Shown: positions 11,710-23,113, numbered from the stretch's first letter. The stretch: DNA of 64,000 nt from Malus domestica (GCF_042453785.1 NC_091670.1:38575501-38639500), one strand, 5' to 3'. Notes: a model not told the origin generated them from the sequence alone. Translations and numbers: made by a program.

Positions 11710-12247
11710 GGGCTGGTTTGGTATTGCTGTGCTTTGAAAAAAAACTGCTGTGAGAATAAGCGGCTGTGTTGTGAGAATAAGCAGCTGTGAAGTAAATCAG
11801 CAGAGTGTTTGGTAAACTTTTTTGTAAAAGTGCTTTTGGAAAAAAAAAGCAGTCTTATAGTGGGTCTTTTCATTAAAGGAGCACTGTAACTCCGTGTACT
11901 TTGAAAAAAAGCCAGTTTTCCAAAGCTGCAAATAGCAGCTTTAGCTTTTTCTTTTGATTTCAGCTTATTCTCACAGTAGCTTTCAAAATAAGCCATTTTT
12001 TTTCAGTTTACCAAACACCTAAAACCCTCACAGCTTTTTTTCATTGGTGCTTTTTTTTTAGGGAACTTTAACGAAAAACACCTGTTACTGTTCACTTTAA
12101 CGAAAAACCATATTTTTACACTAAAAAGTCAATCCTGGTACTATTCACTTTACTCTTTATTTTGTCCTTATCATTAAAACTCAAAGTTTTCAAGCCCTTT
12201 TCATTAGTTTTCCTTTTTTTTTAAGCACTTCACTCCCAAACCACCCC
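11710..12247. mobile_element. Tourist-like MITE copy 2, carrying a nested insertion
   Basis: Begins GGGCTGGTTTGG directly after the TAA that closes copy 1 and ends CCAAACCACCCC before TAA (12248-12250). It is about 90% alike to copy 1 by eye but 160 bp longer because a short repeat (12061-12213) is inserted near its right end. The two copies share a single TAA between them. Confidence 0.8.
12061..12213 (+). mobile_element. GGGAACTTTAACG-family short element nested in a MITE
   Basis: Starts GGGAACTTTAACG and ends CATTAGTTTTCC. It interrupts the right end of the Tourist-like MITE and is flanked by T-runs ending in A on both sides, consistent with a 9-bp TTTTTTTTA duplication, although the run is of low complexity. 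Same family as 25770-25922, 26004-26156 and 50568-50720. Confidence 0.75.
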
Positions 12248-12250
12248 TAA

Positions 12251-12616
12251 AAGTTCAAAGTAGCCAATACCCAGGGAAATTTCTGTCCAACAAGTCTGGT
12301 CAACTTTATCCAGGTACCTATTCAGTTCACGTGTGCTTACAAAAAGAAAAGGTCCACATGCATAAAATGTTGTTGCAATTGAATATATTCGACTGCAGAA
12401 GATTTGTTCAAAATGTGATTCTTTTTCATGCTTATTTCATACTCGTGCCTTGTCACTCGCCCTCTCAACACGTTGATGCACTTTATTAGGCTCCTAATAG
12501 CATGATTATTCTGATAATTTTATTTTTATAAGAAGTTAAAGAACAGAAGGAAAAAAAATCGGTTGTGGTTGGATTGATTTTTTTATACAACTATTGCTTG
12601 CTATTTTTCACTGCAG
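12251..12616. other. Spacer before the WD40 pseudogene
   Basis: AT-rich with no recognised feature. The end TTTTTCACTGCAG at about 12605-12617 resembles a splice acceptor, suggesting that the pseudogene which follows keeps a former exon boundary. Confidence 0.35.
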
Positions 12617-13161
12617 GCTTGATGGACCCAAATAATGTTGATGCCAAGGAACAGTGTCGTAATCCTGCTTTTGTCCACTCAATAGCAGTTCCTGAAATTG
12701 ATATGTTAGACAAATCAGACAAATGGTGCAGTTGAAGTGATTAATATAGAAGCTGAACTTGCTCCCCTGAGGTCAAAAGGTTCTAAAAAACCTCAGAAAG
12801 GATCTCAATCAAGATCGAAAGATACTGATCTAGAAAACCAGATCAAAGCGGAAGGAAAAGGTTGCATTTGGATTACTCATGCAGCGGTCACACTGCTGCC
12901 GTCTCATGCGTGTAACCAATAGACTTAAATGCAGTTTCAAGGAAACTTCACGTATTGACTAGTACATGTTATTCAGGTAGAAATGATAAGTTGGTAAAGG
13001 TCTGGGATTGGACCAAGTGTCTTGATGCAGGTAGCAGTAGTGATCCGCATTTGAATTGATTGCCTTGGCAGGTCAACTGGCTCTGCACCACTCCGGCTGA
13101 TACGGAAAACCTAGTTGTTTGTGATACAACGAAGGTGGTAAAGGTCTATTCTGTTGCTTAG
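12617..13161 (+). pseudogene. WD40-repeat protein pseudogene (WDR53-like)
   Basis: Conceptual pieces read AKEQCRNPAFVHSIAVPEID, then after a frameshift AVEVINIEAELAPLRSKGS, and after a gap of unaligned sequence SGRNDKLVKVWDWTKCLDAG followed by VNWLCTTPADTENLVVCDTT and KVVKVYSVA with a stop. NDKLVKVWDW is a typical WD-repeat C-strand, and the ending fits the plant WDR53-like WD40 protein (Arabidopsis At5g45760 type, recalled from family knowledge). Damage seen: a frameshift near 12728, a stop near 12912 and a TGA inside the last block near 13060. The 5' part of the gene is absent. It lies upstream of CESA8, consistent with the collinear block described in the summary. Confidence 0.6.
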
Positions 13162-13536
13162 ATTAAAGCTGCACAATCAATGACTGGCAAACTCGTTCCT
13201 GGATATATATCTGAAAACTTGATCACTGTTTTGCATATTGTGCCTTGAAATATGCAATCTTAGAAATGAGTTCCTTGCCACGATGACGTAAAATGCTTAA
13301 TATAAGAATGTGGAGAGGATTTTACGGGCGTCAAAGTGAGTTGCTGACATTGAACGCATTCCATTTCCATTCCAATTTTTCATATGGGTAAATACAATAA
13401 TGACATGACAGAATCTCTACTTTTCAAGGTACTTGGCTAATTCTTACACGTCTCACAATTAGAAAAGAGCAGGATATACTTGAGGAATGAGGATCCTCTC
13501 CGCATCCTTTATATGAGGATCATAGAGATCTTTAAA

Positions 13537-14138
13537 GGGTTGTGATTTTCATATACCTTTAACTATTTTTTTCACATCCTTCCTATTTTTTAGTACTTAA
13601 TTGGTATCATACTATTTAGGGCTGGTTTGTTATTGTTGTGATTTGAAAAAAAACTGCTGTGAGAATAAGCGGCTGTAAAATAAATCGGCAGAGTGTTTGG
13701 TAAACTTTTTTGTAAAAGTACTTTTGGAAAGAAAAAAAACAGCCTGATAGTGGGTCTTTTTATTAAAAGAGCACTGTAGCTCCGTGTGCTTTGAAAAAAA
13801 AGCCAGTTTTCTAAAGTTACAAATAGCAGCTTCATCTTTTTCCTTTGATTTCAGCTTATTCTCACAGCAGCTTCCAAAATAAGCCTCTTTTTTTTAGTTT
13901 ACCAAACACCTAAAACTCTCACAGCTTTTGTTTATGGGTGTTTTTTTTAAGCACCTCACTCCCAAACCACCTCTTAATCTTCCATATATACCCCTCCTTA
14001 TTTAATATTTCATTAATTACCATAAAAAAAGTAGGAAGGGTATATATGGAATATATAAATAGTAGGATACCAATTAACTATTAAAAAATAGGGAGAGGTG
14101 TGGGAAAAGTAGTTAAGGGTGTGTGAAAATCACAACCC
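13537..14138. mobile_element. Middle MULE-type hairpin MITE
   Basis: Starts GGGTTGTGATTTTC and ends GAAAATCACAACCC. The two arms pair almost throughout (for example TAATTGGTATCATACTATT against AATAGTAGGATACCAATTA). Flanks ATCTTTAAA (13528-13536) and ATATTTAAA (14139-14147) match at 8 of 9. The left arm is interrupted by the Tourist-like MITE at 13619-13973. Confidence 0.75.
13619..13973. mobile_element. Tourist-like MITE copy 3 (innermost)
   Basis: Begins GGGCTGGTTTG and ends CCCAAACCACCTC, flanked by TTA (13616-13618 and 13974-13976). Removing it restores the pairing of the surrounding hairpin MITE, which shows it is the youngest of the three nested insertions. Confidence 0.8.
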
Positions 14139-14539
14139 ATATTTAAATTGTGTTTATTTATTGTACATCGTACAGTCAGTTTTCATCAGGTACTATTTAT
14201 ATTTAATTTTAAATAAAAGTATTTAAAATAATTTCTGACTGTACTATGTACGTTGAACGAACACGATTTAAAGATTCTCAGGATCCTCATTCATACTTAA
14301 GAACCTTTACCCAATAAACCTGCAAGTTCAAGACCATCTATGCAATGAATTAATTGTGAAATTCTCACCGAATTAGAAGTTGTATGTTTATATCCGATTT
14401 ATGGTAATTTTGTTGAGAAACGATAGGGAGATTTGCAAAAATGGAACTTTCTCTGGATTATCTATCCTCTCATATTTTTGGCACAATGTTTTATAATGTT
14501 GGCACGAGAATTAATGTTAAACTCATCAACCAACAAAGA

Positions 14540-14760
14540 GGGGGTGATGTGCCTTATATGTACATGGCTACCTCTATATAGCATGAGGCATTTTGGGGAT
14601 TCACTGGTTTCAGATTCCATTGGAACTTCGAAGTTAAGTGAGTTGGGGTGAGAGCATTCCCAGGATGGGTGACCTACTGGGAAGTTAAGCGAGTTAGGGT
14701 GAGAGCATTTCCAAAGCGGACAATATCGTGCTACGGCGGAGTCGAGACTGGGATGTGACA
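14540..14760 (+). mobile_element. Cassandra TRIM solo LTR with embedded 5S rRNA-like module
   Basis: The stretch contains the features of Cassandra LTRs: a GATGTGCCTTATATGTACATG leader, a 5S rRNA-derived block (about 14610-14690, with AACTTCGAAGTTAAG and the C-box-like AGGATGGGTGACC), then CCAAAGCGGACAATATCG and the terminal GGGATGTGACA. 5S-bearing LTRs are characteristic of the Cassandra family. No internal region (tRNA primer site or polypurine tract) or second LTR is present, hence solo. The left limit is uncertain and could reach about 14485. The module GAAGTTAAGYGAGTT..GAGAGCATT occurs twice, 51 bp apart (14630 and 14681). This is not a functional 5S gene. Confidence 0.8.
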
Positions 14761-14789
14761 ATCTCCCCAACATTTCTCAATTTTATTTG

Positions 14790-14938
14790 GGTGGTGTTAT
14801 CTACACACTCATTTTTACTTTTCACACACCTCTCGATTTTCAGTCCTCAGATAAAATAACTTGAAGAGTATCAAAAGACATAAACTTATAAGGAGTGTAG
14901 ATAATAAAATAGTGTGTTTAAAACCACCTTTTTGTTTT
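14790..14938. repeat. Probable small MITE
   Basis: Imperfect inverted ends GGTGGTGTTATCTACACACTC on the left, and on the right a segment whose complement begins GGTGGTTTT and contains TTATCTACACTCCT. No clear target duplication. Non-coding. Confidence 0.45.
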
Positions 14939-14992
14939 CTTATCTCATCCAAAGTGGAGTAATGTTCCTAGCTGTGTGACAAAATTCAAATG

Positions 14993-15067
14993 TTTTTTTT
15001 TTGAATAAATGATAATATTAACACTAACTAGGTAAGGAAGTGGGTTAAGCCCCGCATAATAATGTGG
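14993..15067 (-). mobile_element. 5'-truncated SINE with poly-A tail
   Basis: Read on the minus strand it ends with an A-run preceded by ATTTATTC, a common plant SINE 3' end. The 8-bp direct repeat TTCAAATG flanks it (14985-14992 and 15068-15075). Only about 75 bp remain, so the pol III promoter head is missing. Confidence 0.6.
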
Positions 15068-15075
15068 TTCAAATG

Positions 15076-15979
15076 TTTGAAATAACACAAATTTGGAGGC
15101 TTGTGATTACTACAAGTACAAATTTAACTGCTAAATCCTTAACGATTAGGAAATATAAAAACCCTAATTAATCTTATCTAAACTAAAACTCTAATTACTA
15201 CTTGATCACCCCTTATCAAAACTGAACCAAAAAAAAAAGAAGAACAATTTAGTAATTACATAAACATAAGTTTTGCTGCTTTTTATCGCAACATCACAAC
15301 CAAGTTAGTATAGCATGCTCTATTTAAGAATTAAAAATAAAATAATAATAAAAACTGCTCATCATTGTCCCAATTTTGATAACTGATTTTTCTTAAAAAT
15401 TTAAAAACTAATCACACTTCCTAATAAAAAACAAAATGAAATGAATTGTTCACGCAGTGTGTGTGGGCATTAGCTAGTGTTAATTACCAAAGCCATTTTA
15501 CAAGGCATGCTTGTAGGGCCTTTATTTTGCGAAGTAAGGTAAAAGACACCCAACTCCAGTCCATCCGAGGTTTTTGGTGGGAAAATATCAACAGGTTGAC
15601 AGGATCGGTTGGTTCAAGGATGTAACTTGCCCAACCGAAACCTTCCTTAGACTTCCCGCAAAAATTTAAAATCTCATTCCTTCAGGCAAAAACAAAAGAA
15701 AAACAATACATAGCTTAAGCTTCCCACCTCTCTCTCTCTCTCTCTGTCTCTCTCCTTTCTCTGCAAAAACAATGACACCAACACCCCAACTTACACACCC
15801 TTCCAACCACCACACTCCATCCACCTCTTCCTTCTCGCCATTACAAAACTGGGGTTTCGGCATTTCGTATGAAACCACAGGCCTCAGATTGGCAAGTGGA
15901 GTGTGACCCCTTTTTCCAAGGATCATTTGGACTTTTGGGTTTCTCTGGATATTGAGGAAAGGCTTCGAATTTGTCCAAA
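15076..15979. other. Promoter region and 5' UTR of the CESA8 gene
   Basis: No mobile element boundary or foreign gene was recognised. The last 300 bp are pyrimidine-rich, with a TC microsatellite at about 15728-15757, which is frequent in plant 5' UTRs. No clear TATA box at the expected distance. Confidence 0.4.
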
Positions 15980-18900
15980 ATGATGCAGTCCGTGGCTCCT
16001 GTGTGCAATGTCTGCGGCGAGCAGGTGGGGCTTGGTGCCAATGGGGAGGTTTTCGTGGCATGCCACGAGTGTAATTTCCCCATTTGCAAGGCTTGTTTCG
16101 ATGAAGATGTCAAGGCTGGGCGTAAAGTTTGCTTGCAGTGTGGTATTCCCTATGACGGTATGTCTAGTTCTTGTATTTCTCTGATCTATTTATGTATTTT
16201 AAGATGCTTTGATACATGTCTCTACATTTATTATTCGATTAGATTGGCAACGTTTTGTGATATTTGTACATGAAGTTATGTACCTTCAAGTTGTAGAAAT
16301 AGTTTGGTTGATCACATTGGAACAACCTTCTAGGATAGTGAACAGTTCCCACACTCTTGATGGTGGATTAAGATCAAACTTTTTCTCTCTTTGGCTGACT
16401 TAGGCAAGTTAATCTTGTGTGTCCGCAACTGCAAAGTTTGGTTCCTCTATGTGCTATTTGGATTTTTGAATTGAAACCCAAATGTGCATAGAGGTGAAAA
16501 ATCGTTTTAAAATTGCATCCTTTTGAGTTTTCGGAAGAAGATTGAAAAATGGGCTCATTTTTGGTCTTGATTGATAATTGTGATATCTATGTTTTGTACA
16601 GCTAGTTACATAATCAAACTCATGATTTTCATTCTCATGATGATTCCTAAGCTATATATTGACTCTTAAGTTCTTCAGATAACCCGTTGGCGGAGTATGA
16701 AACAAAGGTGTCAGGCACTCGATCCACAATGGAAGCTCACCTGAATAATTCACAGGTACGAATGTGTATCTACAACTCTAATTTAAGTACTCTTACAGCT
16801 TGCTAATGTTTATACTTTATACCTGTTTCAGCAGGATACAGGAATTCATGCTAGGCATATCAGCAGTGTGTCTACGTTGGATAGTGGTGAGTCATAATTC
16901 TTTTCGTGAATGATTTTAGCCCCCTTGTCTCATTTGTACTAATTTGCGTTCTTTTCTTTTTGTCATCCTTGAAGAATTAAACGATGAATCTGGCAATCCG
17001 ATTTGGAAGAATAGAGTGGAAAGTTGGAAGGATAAGAAGGATAAGAAGGATAAAAAGATCAAGAAGAAAAAGGATACACCTAAGGGGGAAAAAGAGGCTC
17101 AAATTCCACCTGAGAAGCAGATGACAGAGGAATAGTAAGTACAATCAAATCATGGGTTTATATATAGGACACTACAAAAAAAAAATTGATAAAGCAGTTT
17201 CGAAAGTATACGGTGCTAGTTTTTTCATTTAGGCTTCGTGTTTTCGATTCTTCTTCCATAAAGCTGTAACTGTTGTCTATGTCATGCAAAGGTTCAGGTG
17301 TTCATGAAAGGAAAATCTGTTGTTTTTGGCTTAGACGAGATGAGTTTGACTCGTATGCTGTTATTTCATGTTCGTAGTAATCCTGCGATTCCAAATATTA
17401 GATACGAAAGAGAAGAACAAAGCATTCGCACTATACTATGCATCTCTATGAGTTAGGTTGAGATAAAAATGTCTCACATAGGTATTCCGAGCTTTATATA
17501 TCGAAACATAAGTAAGTTTTACTCATGGTATTCAGTTTCCTATCTTTCGTCTCAGTATCCTAACGATTCTTCATAGACACAGTTAATGAAATGGTTAAAA
17601 ACATGTTAATATTTTGGGAAGTGTCGGAGTCTAATTTTCAAAAGGAAGCAAAAGAACAAATATGCAAGTATGAACTTGGATGTGTTCCGACTTTGGATCA
17701 CATACAATATGTAACATTTGATGCTTTATTTATTTTGAACTAGTCTGTTGTTTGAATTATGGCCTTCTATGCAGTTCATCAGAGGCTGCGGAACCACTTT
17801 CAACTCTCGTCCCACTTCCATCTAACAGAATCACACCATACAGAACTGTTATAATTATGCGATTGATCATTCTCGCCCTTTTCTTCCATTATCGAGTAAC
17901 AAATCCTGTTGATAGTGCTTACGGTCTATGGTTCACTTCGATCATATGTGAGATCTGGTTTGCTTTTTCTTGGGTGTTGGATCAGTTTCCTAAGTGGTCT
18001 CCAGTTAATCGGACTACATTTACTGACAGGTTATCTGCCAGGTATATATCTTCAACTGATTTTTCTTATGCTTTAACCTGGTTACCAAGGTAGGTTAACT
18101 GATGTTTTCGTGTTGGATGTACATTTGAATGGTTGTATAAACTTCCATGCCAGGTTTGAAAGAGAGGGTGAACTCTCCGAGCTTGCTGCTGTGGATTTCT
18201 TCGTGAGTACAGTTGATCCGTTGAAAGAACCGCCCTTGATTACTGCCAATACCGTGCTTTCTATCCTTGCTGTAGACTACCCTGTGGACAAAGTTTCCTG
18301 CTATGTGTCTGATGATGGTGCTGCCATGCTTACATTTGAATCCCTTGCCGAAACATCTGAATTTGCAACAAAGTGGGTTCCTTTCTGCAAGAAATTTTCA
18401 ATTGAACCACGTGCACCTGAGTTTTACTTCTCACAAAAGATTGACTACTTGAAGGATAAAGTGCAACCATCTTTTGTGAAGGAGCGCAGAGCGATGAAAG
18501 TAAGTACCTAATGGCCGAAGCTTCTTCTAATTGCAACTGAATACTCATGAGAATATGACATCGAAATCAAATGGAGCAATCGTACTAGTTGTTTGTCTAA
18601 CTATAAAAAAGCTTTTGTTAATTACAACTTCATAACTTTTTACAGAGAGATTATGAAGAGTTCAAAGTGCGAATGAATGCTTTAGTAGCAAAGGCTCAAA
18701 AAACACCAGAAGAAGGATGGACTATGCAAGATGGAACTCCATGGCCAGGAAATAACTCGCGTGACCATCCTGGGATGATCCAGGTAGACAGATACCCTAT
18801 GGTTTATTTAGTTCAACTTTTGAAAATGTTATACTTCTCGAACGAGCCCTATATTCTTTTATGATCTAAACAAAATCTATCCGAGTCAAGTACAGATCAA

Positions 18901-21375
18901 TTGAGCTATAAAATAACTGGAATATATGATTAAAGACTCTGTTCATCTGGGAAAACCATGATTTTAAAGTGACAGTAGTGATACCTTATATTTTGAAAAG
19001 CGTTTTGAAATGTAACGCCTCTTTTTACCCTTCTCAGGTGTTCCTTGGACATAGCGGTGCCTATGACATCGAGGGCAATGAACTTCCTCGATTGGTTTAT
19101 GTCTCGAGAGAGAAGAGACCCGGCTACCCACATCACAAGAAAGCTGGTGCTGAAAATGCTTTGGTATATATGCATGCTATAAGAGTGATAATACCCCATC
19201 CGAGTGCTCTAAAATTTCATTTTTAACTTGCTTGATTGGCTTGATACAGGTAAGGGTGTCTGCAGTTCTCACAAATGCCCCATACATCCTCAATCTTGAC
19301 TGTGATCACTACGTTAACAACAGCCAGGCAATTCGCGAGGCAATGTGTTTCTTGATGGACCCTCAAGTCGGTCGAGAAGTATGCTATGTGCAGTTTCCTC
19401 AGAGGTTTGATGGTATTGATCGCAGTGATCGATATGCTAATCGCAACACAGTTTTCTTTGATGTGAGTTCAAAGCTATCATACATATCCCGACATTTTGA
19501 CAGTAACCTTACATTTCCTGCACAGTTGTAAAGAACTATTGAAGTTTTGAAAATATACAAATCTCTAATTTCAGGTTAACATGAAAGGACTGGATGGCAT
19601 TCAAGGTCCAGTATATGTGGGGACAGGATGTTGTTTCAACAGGCAAGCACTTTACGGCTACGGTCCTCCTTCTATGCCCGCCTTATCCAAGGCTGCTTCC
19701 TCATCCTCCTGCTCTTGTTGCTGTCCCTCTAAGAAGCCCTCTAAAGATGTGTCAGAGGCTTATCGAGATGCAAAACAGGAGGAGCTTGATGCTGCCATTT
19801 TTAACCTCCGTGATATTGAGAGTATGTCATCACTAGACCTTCATTGAAACTGGATTTAGACAAATGGCCTGTGGTTGGGCTTTCAGTATATAAAAGATAT
19901 TGTCTTATGCAGATTATGATGAGCTTGAGAGGTCAATGCTGATCTCGCAGACAAGCTTTGAGAAAACTTTTGGCTTATCGTCTGTATTCATCGAATCTAC
20001 GCTAATGGAGAATGGAGGAGTGGCCGAATCTTCCAACCCTTCAACATTGATCAAGGAGGCGATTCACGTCATTAGCTGTGGTTATGAAGAGAAGACCGCG
20101 TGGGGAAAAGAGGTAGGGTACTATTCAACTTTTTGTAGAACTACTTGATCGAAATGTTGAAGTTTTAGAAGCTTATTCACGAATTTTGGCTGCTACTCAG
20201 TAAGCAGTGTTCTTCTATTTACATGGTTTATTTTCTCTTTTATTTTCCACAGATTGGTTGGATATATGGATCAATCACTGAGGATATCTTAACCGGTTTC
20301 AAGATGCATTGCCGTGGATGGAGGTCAATTTACTGCATGCCCTTGAGGCCTGCATTCAAAGGGTCAGCTCCCATTAACCTTTCTGATCGACTGCACCAAG
20401 TTCTTCGGTGGGCACTGGGATCGGTGGAAATTTTCCTCAGTAGACATTGTCCTCTCTGGTACGGGTTTGCAGGAGGCCGCCTCAAATTGCTTCAGAGAAT
20501 GGCATATATCAACACTATTGTTTACCCCTTCACATCCCTCCCTCTCGTCGCTTACTGCACACTCCCTGCAATATGCCTTCTCACAGGAAAATTCATCATC
20601 CCAACAGTAAGTTTTTTCTGCATTCATTGTCTTAGACTGATGTAATAAAACGCCTCCCGCGCTTGTGGAAGGGCTAGCACATTACTAGTTTTAAACTGTT
20701 GAATCGTTGAATGTGTTTCTTGATACCAAAGAAACTCGGTCACTACATTTATCGAGTAGAGAATAATTCTTTTGATCTTTGATTCAGCTTACAAACCTGG
20801 CAAGTGCCCTGTTTCTTGGCCTCTTCATCTCCATCATTGCTACAAGTGTGCTTGAGTTGAGGTGGAGTGGAGTCCGCATTGAGGACTTATGGCGTAACGA
20901 GCAGTTCTGGGTGATCGGAGGTGTTTCAGCCCATCTCTTTGCCGTCTTCCAAGGTTTCTTAAAGATGTTGGCCGGAATTGACACCAACTTCACCGTCACA
21001 ACCAAATCAGCCGAAGACACAGAATTCGGAGAGCTCTATCTGATCAAATGGACCACACTTTTGATTCCCCCAACTACACTCCTCATCGTCAACATGGTTG
21101 GTGTTGTTGCAGGATTTTCGGACGCCCTCAACAAGGGATACGAAGCTTGGGGGCCACTTTTCGGGAAGGTTTTCTTTGCCTTCTGGGTGATTCTTCATCT
21201 ATATCCCTTCCTCAAAGGTCTCATGGGACGCCAAAACCGGACTCCAACCATCGTTGTTTTGTGGTCAGTGCTCTTGGCCTCTGTCTTCTCCCTTGTTTGG
21301 GTGAAGATAAATCCATTTGTGAGCAAAGTGGACAGCTCAACGCTTGCTCAAAGCTGCATTTCCATAGACTGCTGA
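15980..21375 (+). CDS. CESA8: Cellulose synthase A catalytic subunit 8 (IRX1 type), 13 exons, 982 aa
   Basis: Makes beta-1,4-glucan from UDP-glucose at the plasma membrane as one of three subunits of the secondary-wall cellulose synthase complex. Exons by GT-AG junctions: 15980-16157, 16679-16755, 16832-16886, 16975-17134, 17775-18041, 18154-18499, 18646-18783, 19038-19163, 19250-19462, 19575-19821, 19913-20112, 20253-20606, 20788-21375. Phases agree and give 982 codons plus stop, against 985 in Arabidopsis CESA8. Exon 1 encodes the RING-type zinc finger (CNVCGE, CHEC, CKAC, CLQC). Catalytic motifs are DDG (exon 6), DCDHY (exon 9), TED and QVLRW (exon 12). Exon 10 holds the class-specific Ser/Cys-rich segment with CSCCCPSKK. 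The short N-terminus and [20 protein letters not shown] point to CESA8 rather than CESA4 or CESA7. Several membrane helices follow TED. The gene appears intact. Confidence 0.95.
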
Positions 21376-21842
21376 GAAATTACGACAAAGTTTTCCACGA
21401 TGTTGCATTCGTTATAGTTTGAATGCGAGGAAAAACTTGATCTCTGGGAATCACATGTGAGTTCTTTGTGGAACTGCCGGCCAGATTTCTTTCTCCTCTC
21501 ATTGTAGTTTAGGAAGATTTGTAATGATTTTTGTTTCCTTTTTCTTATGGATTTTGACAATCAGTGTGTAAAGATTTAAGCATTGCTGCCCTACAATATC
21601 AGTGTAAGAAGATGTTGTAATTGTAATGAATTGACACATATATAAGGTACTGCATTTGTGAGTATTTCTTTTCTAGACTACTTGACGATGTGGAGAAAAA
21701 AACTTTGTTTGGCACTTTGACCACGTCATCTGCAGAGCAGCTTTGCAAAATTAAAGGACGTTATATATTTTAGGCTTGTAGTTACACTTGGTGCAAGAGC
21801 TACCTTAATTAAGCAGCCATTTTCCTCCAACGATGTTACGAG

Positions 21843-22605
21843 CATGGTATAAAATATTGATGATATCGGAAATATTGGTAGTCCAAAAACATGAAAATTT
21901 GGATGGAAATATCGGGATATTATCGATATCGATAAAAATTGAATAAAAACCACGGAAATTGTAAGAAAAACTTGGAATTTTTTATTGAAACTTTGAAAAA
22001 TGTTTATTTAGTCAATTATCTATTAGTTTATCAAAAAACATTAGAAGGAAATGCATTACATGATGAATTTAACTGATTTAAGTTGATTATACAGCGAGCT
22101 GGCAAACACTGTGAATGTAGAAAATATGTAGTAATTTATGAAAAAAAATTAAACATACCATAATCATTTATATATAATGATTTACTACAATATTTTACAC
22201 TTTATACATTGCATGGTAAAATATATGAGTGATTTAGTACCACATAAAGTTCCTACGAGGTTCAAAATTTTCACTATCTTCATCATCTCTATGTGTAGAG
22301 TAAGTTTATTGTGAAGAGTATTCATCAAATGATAAATCCCTAAAATAGTTTTGCATGTAATTGTGAACATGACACTCATATAAATATAAATATTTTAGCA
22401 TATTATCACTAAAACATAAGTGATATATGGTGGTTACAATGTTGGAGGAGTGGTTACAGTGTTGGAGGAGTAAAATGGAAGGGGTTCAAATCCCCTTTGT
22501 GTTTTTTTTCCTTCCTTTGCATTGATATTTTAGCGATATTACACCGATATTTTAACAAAATATTGCTGAAGTGTGGGCAAAATTATCAACATCGATATTT
22601 GCCAT
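21843..22605. repeat. Probable dispersed repeat rich in ATCGATATT motifs
   Basis: Left edge ATGGTATAAAATATTGATGATATCGG and right edge ATCAACATCGATATTTGCCAT are loosely inverted, and the interior repeats GATATCG/CGATATT words. A tRNA T-arm-like GGGGTTCAAATCCCC lies at 22481-22495. No target duplication was found, so the type is undetermined. Confidence 0.4.
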
Positions 22606-22944
22606 TTACTTACTATTTGATTAATTACTGCATTAACATGTTCTTGTATTTAAATTTTAATATGAGCAGATGCAGCACAAATGTTTAAACAATGTACAAG
22701 TGTGGCCACATAAGGAAGCCCTTGATTTTATCGGTTATTTACATACTCAACCGGGTTAGCCTTTTCATACAAGCAACCACTCTGATTTTTCACAATCAAT
22801 GTTGCAAAAAGAATAAAAGTGAAGAAAGTTGGTAGATTATTATTATTTTCTTTGCCTACAAGGGTGTTAGTGGCTGCTGGTTTAAGTTCTCATTTCATTG
22901 TTCTTCGGAAGAGATTTTTCATCGTACTCGAAATACAGACACAT

Positions 22945-23069
22945 ACGTTATATGTAAATAAAGATATATGACATACTAATTTATATTCCATACACACAAA
23001 AAAATCACGTTATATGTAAATAAAAAGACATATGACATACTAATTTATATTACATACACACTAAAAAAT
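22945..23069. repeat. Two-copy 62-bp tandem repeat
   Basis: A unit beginning ACGTTATATGTAAATAAA at 22945 recurs at 23007 with few differences, covering GACATACTAATTTATATT and CATACACAC. It lies about 175 bp upstream of the RLP51-like start codon. Confidence 0.75.
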
Positions 23070-23106
23070 CTTTCGCTTCCAAGCTCTTTTATTTATTTTT
23101 TCTTTT

Positions 23107-23113
23107 TATAAAA
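23107..23113 (+). promoter_or_regulatory. TATA box of the RLP51-like gene
   Basis: TATAAAA 136 bp before the start codon, followed by a pyrimidine-rich leader with a long TC microsatellite (about 23189-23228). Position and context fit a plant core promoter. Confidence 0.55.

Larger units (their letters stand above)
13485..14292. mobile_element. Outer MULE-type MITE containing two nested elements
   Basis: Ends GAATGAGGATCC (13485-13496) and GGATCCTCATTC (14281-14292) are inverted. The 9-bp flanks ATACTTGAG and ATACTTAAG match at 8 of 9. Its right part shares the TTTAATTTTAAATAAAA..TTTAAAATAATTTCT core with the intact 220-bp relative at 61339-61558. It is split by the element at 13537-14138. 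Confidence 0.75.

Noticed and set aside
14610-14690. Functional 5S rRNA gene
   Set aside because: Only the distal two thirds match, with several changes, and the flanks are those of a Cassandra LTR rather than a tandem 5S array.
14462-14773. 103-codon minus-strand frame
   Set aside because: It runs through the Cassandra LTR and its 5S module and is non-coding.
15666-16113. Minus-strand frames of 131 and 90 codons over the CESA8 5' end
   Set aside because: Shadow of the CESA8 leader and exon 1; composition is driven by the CT repeat.
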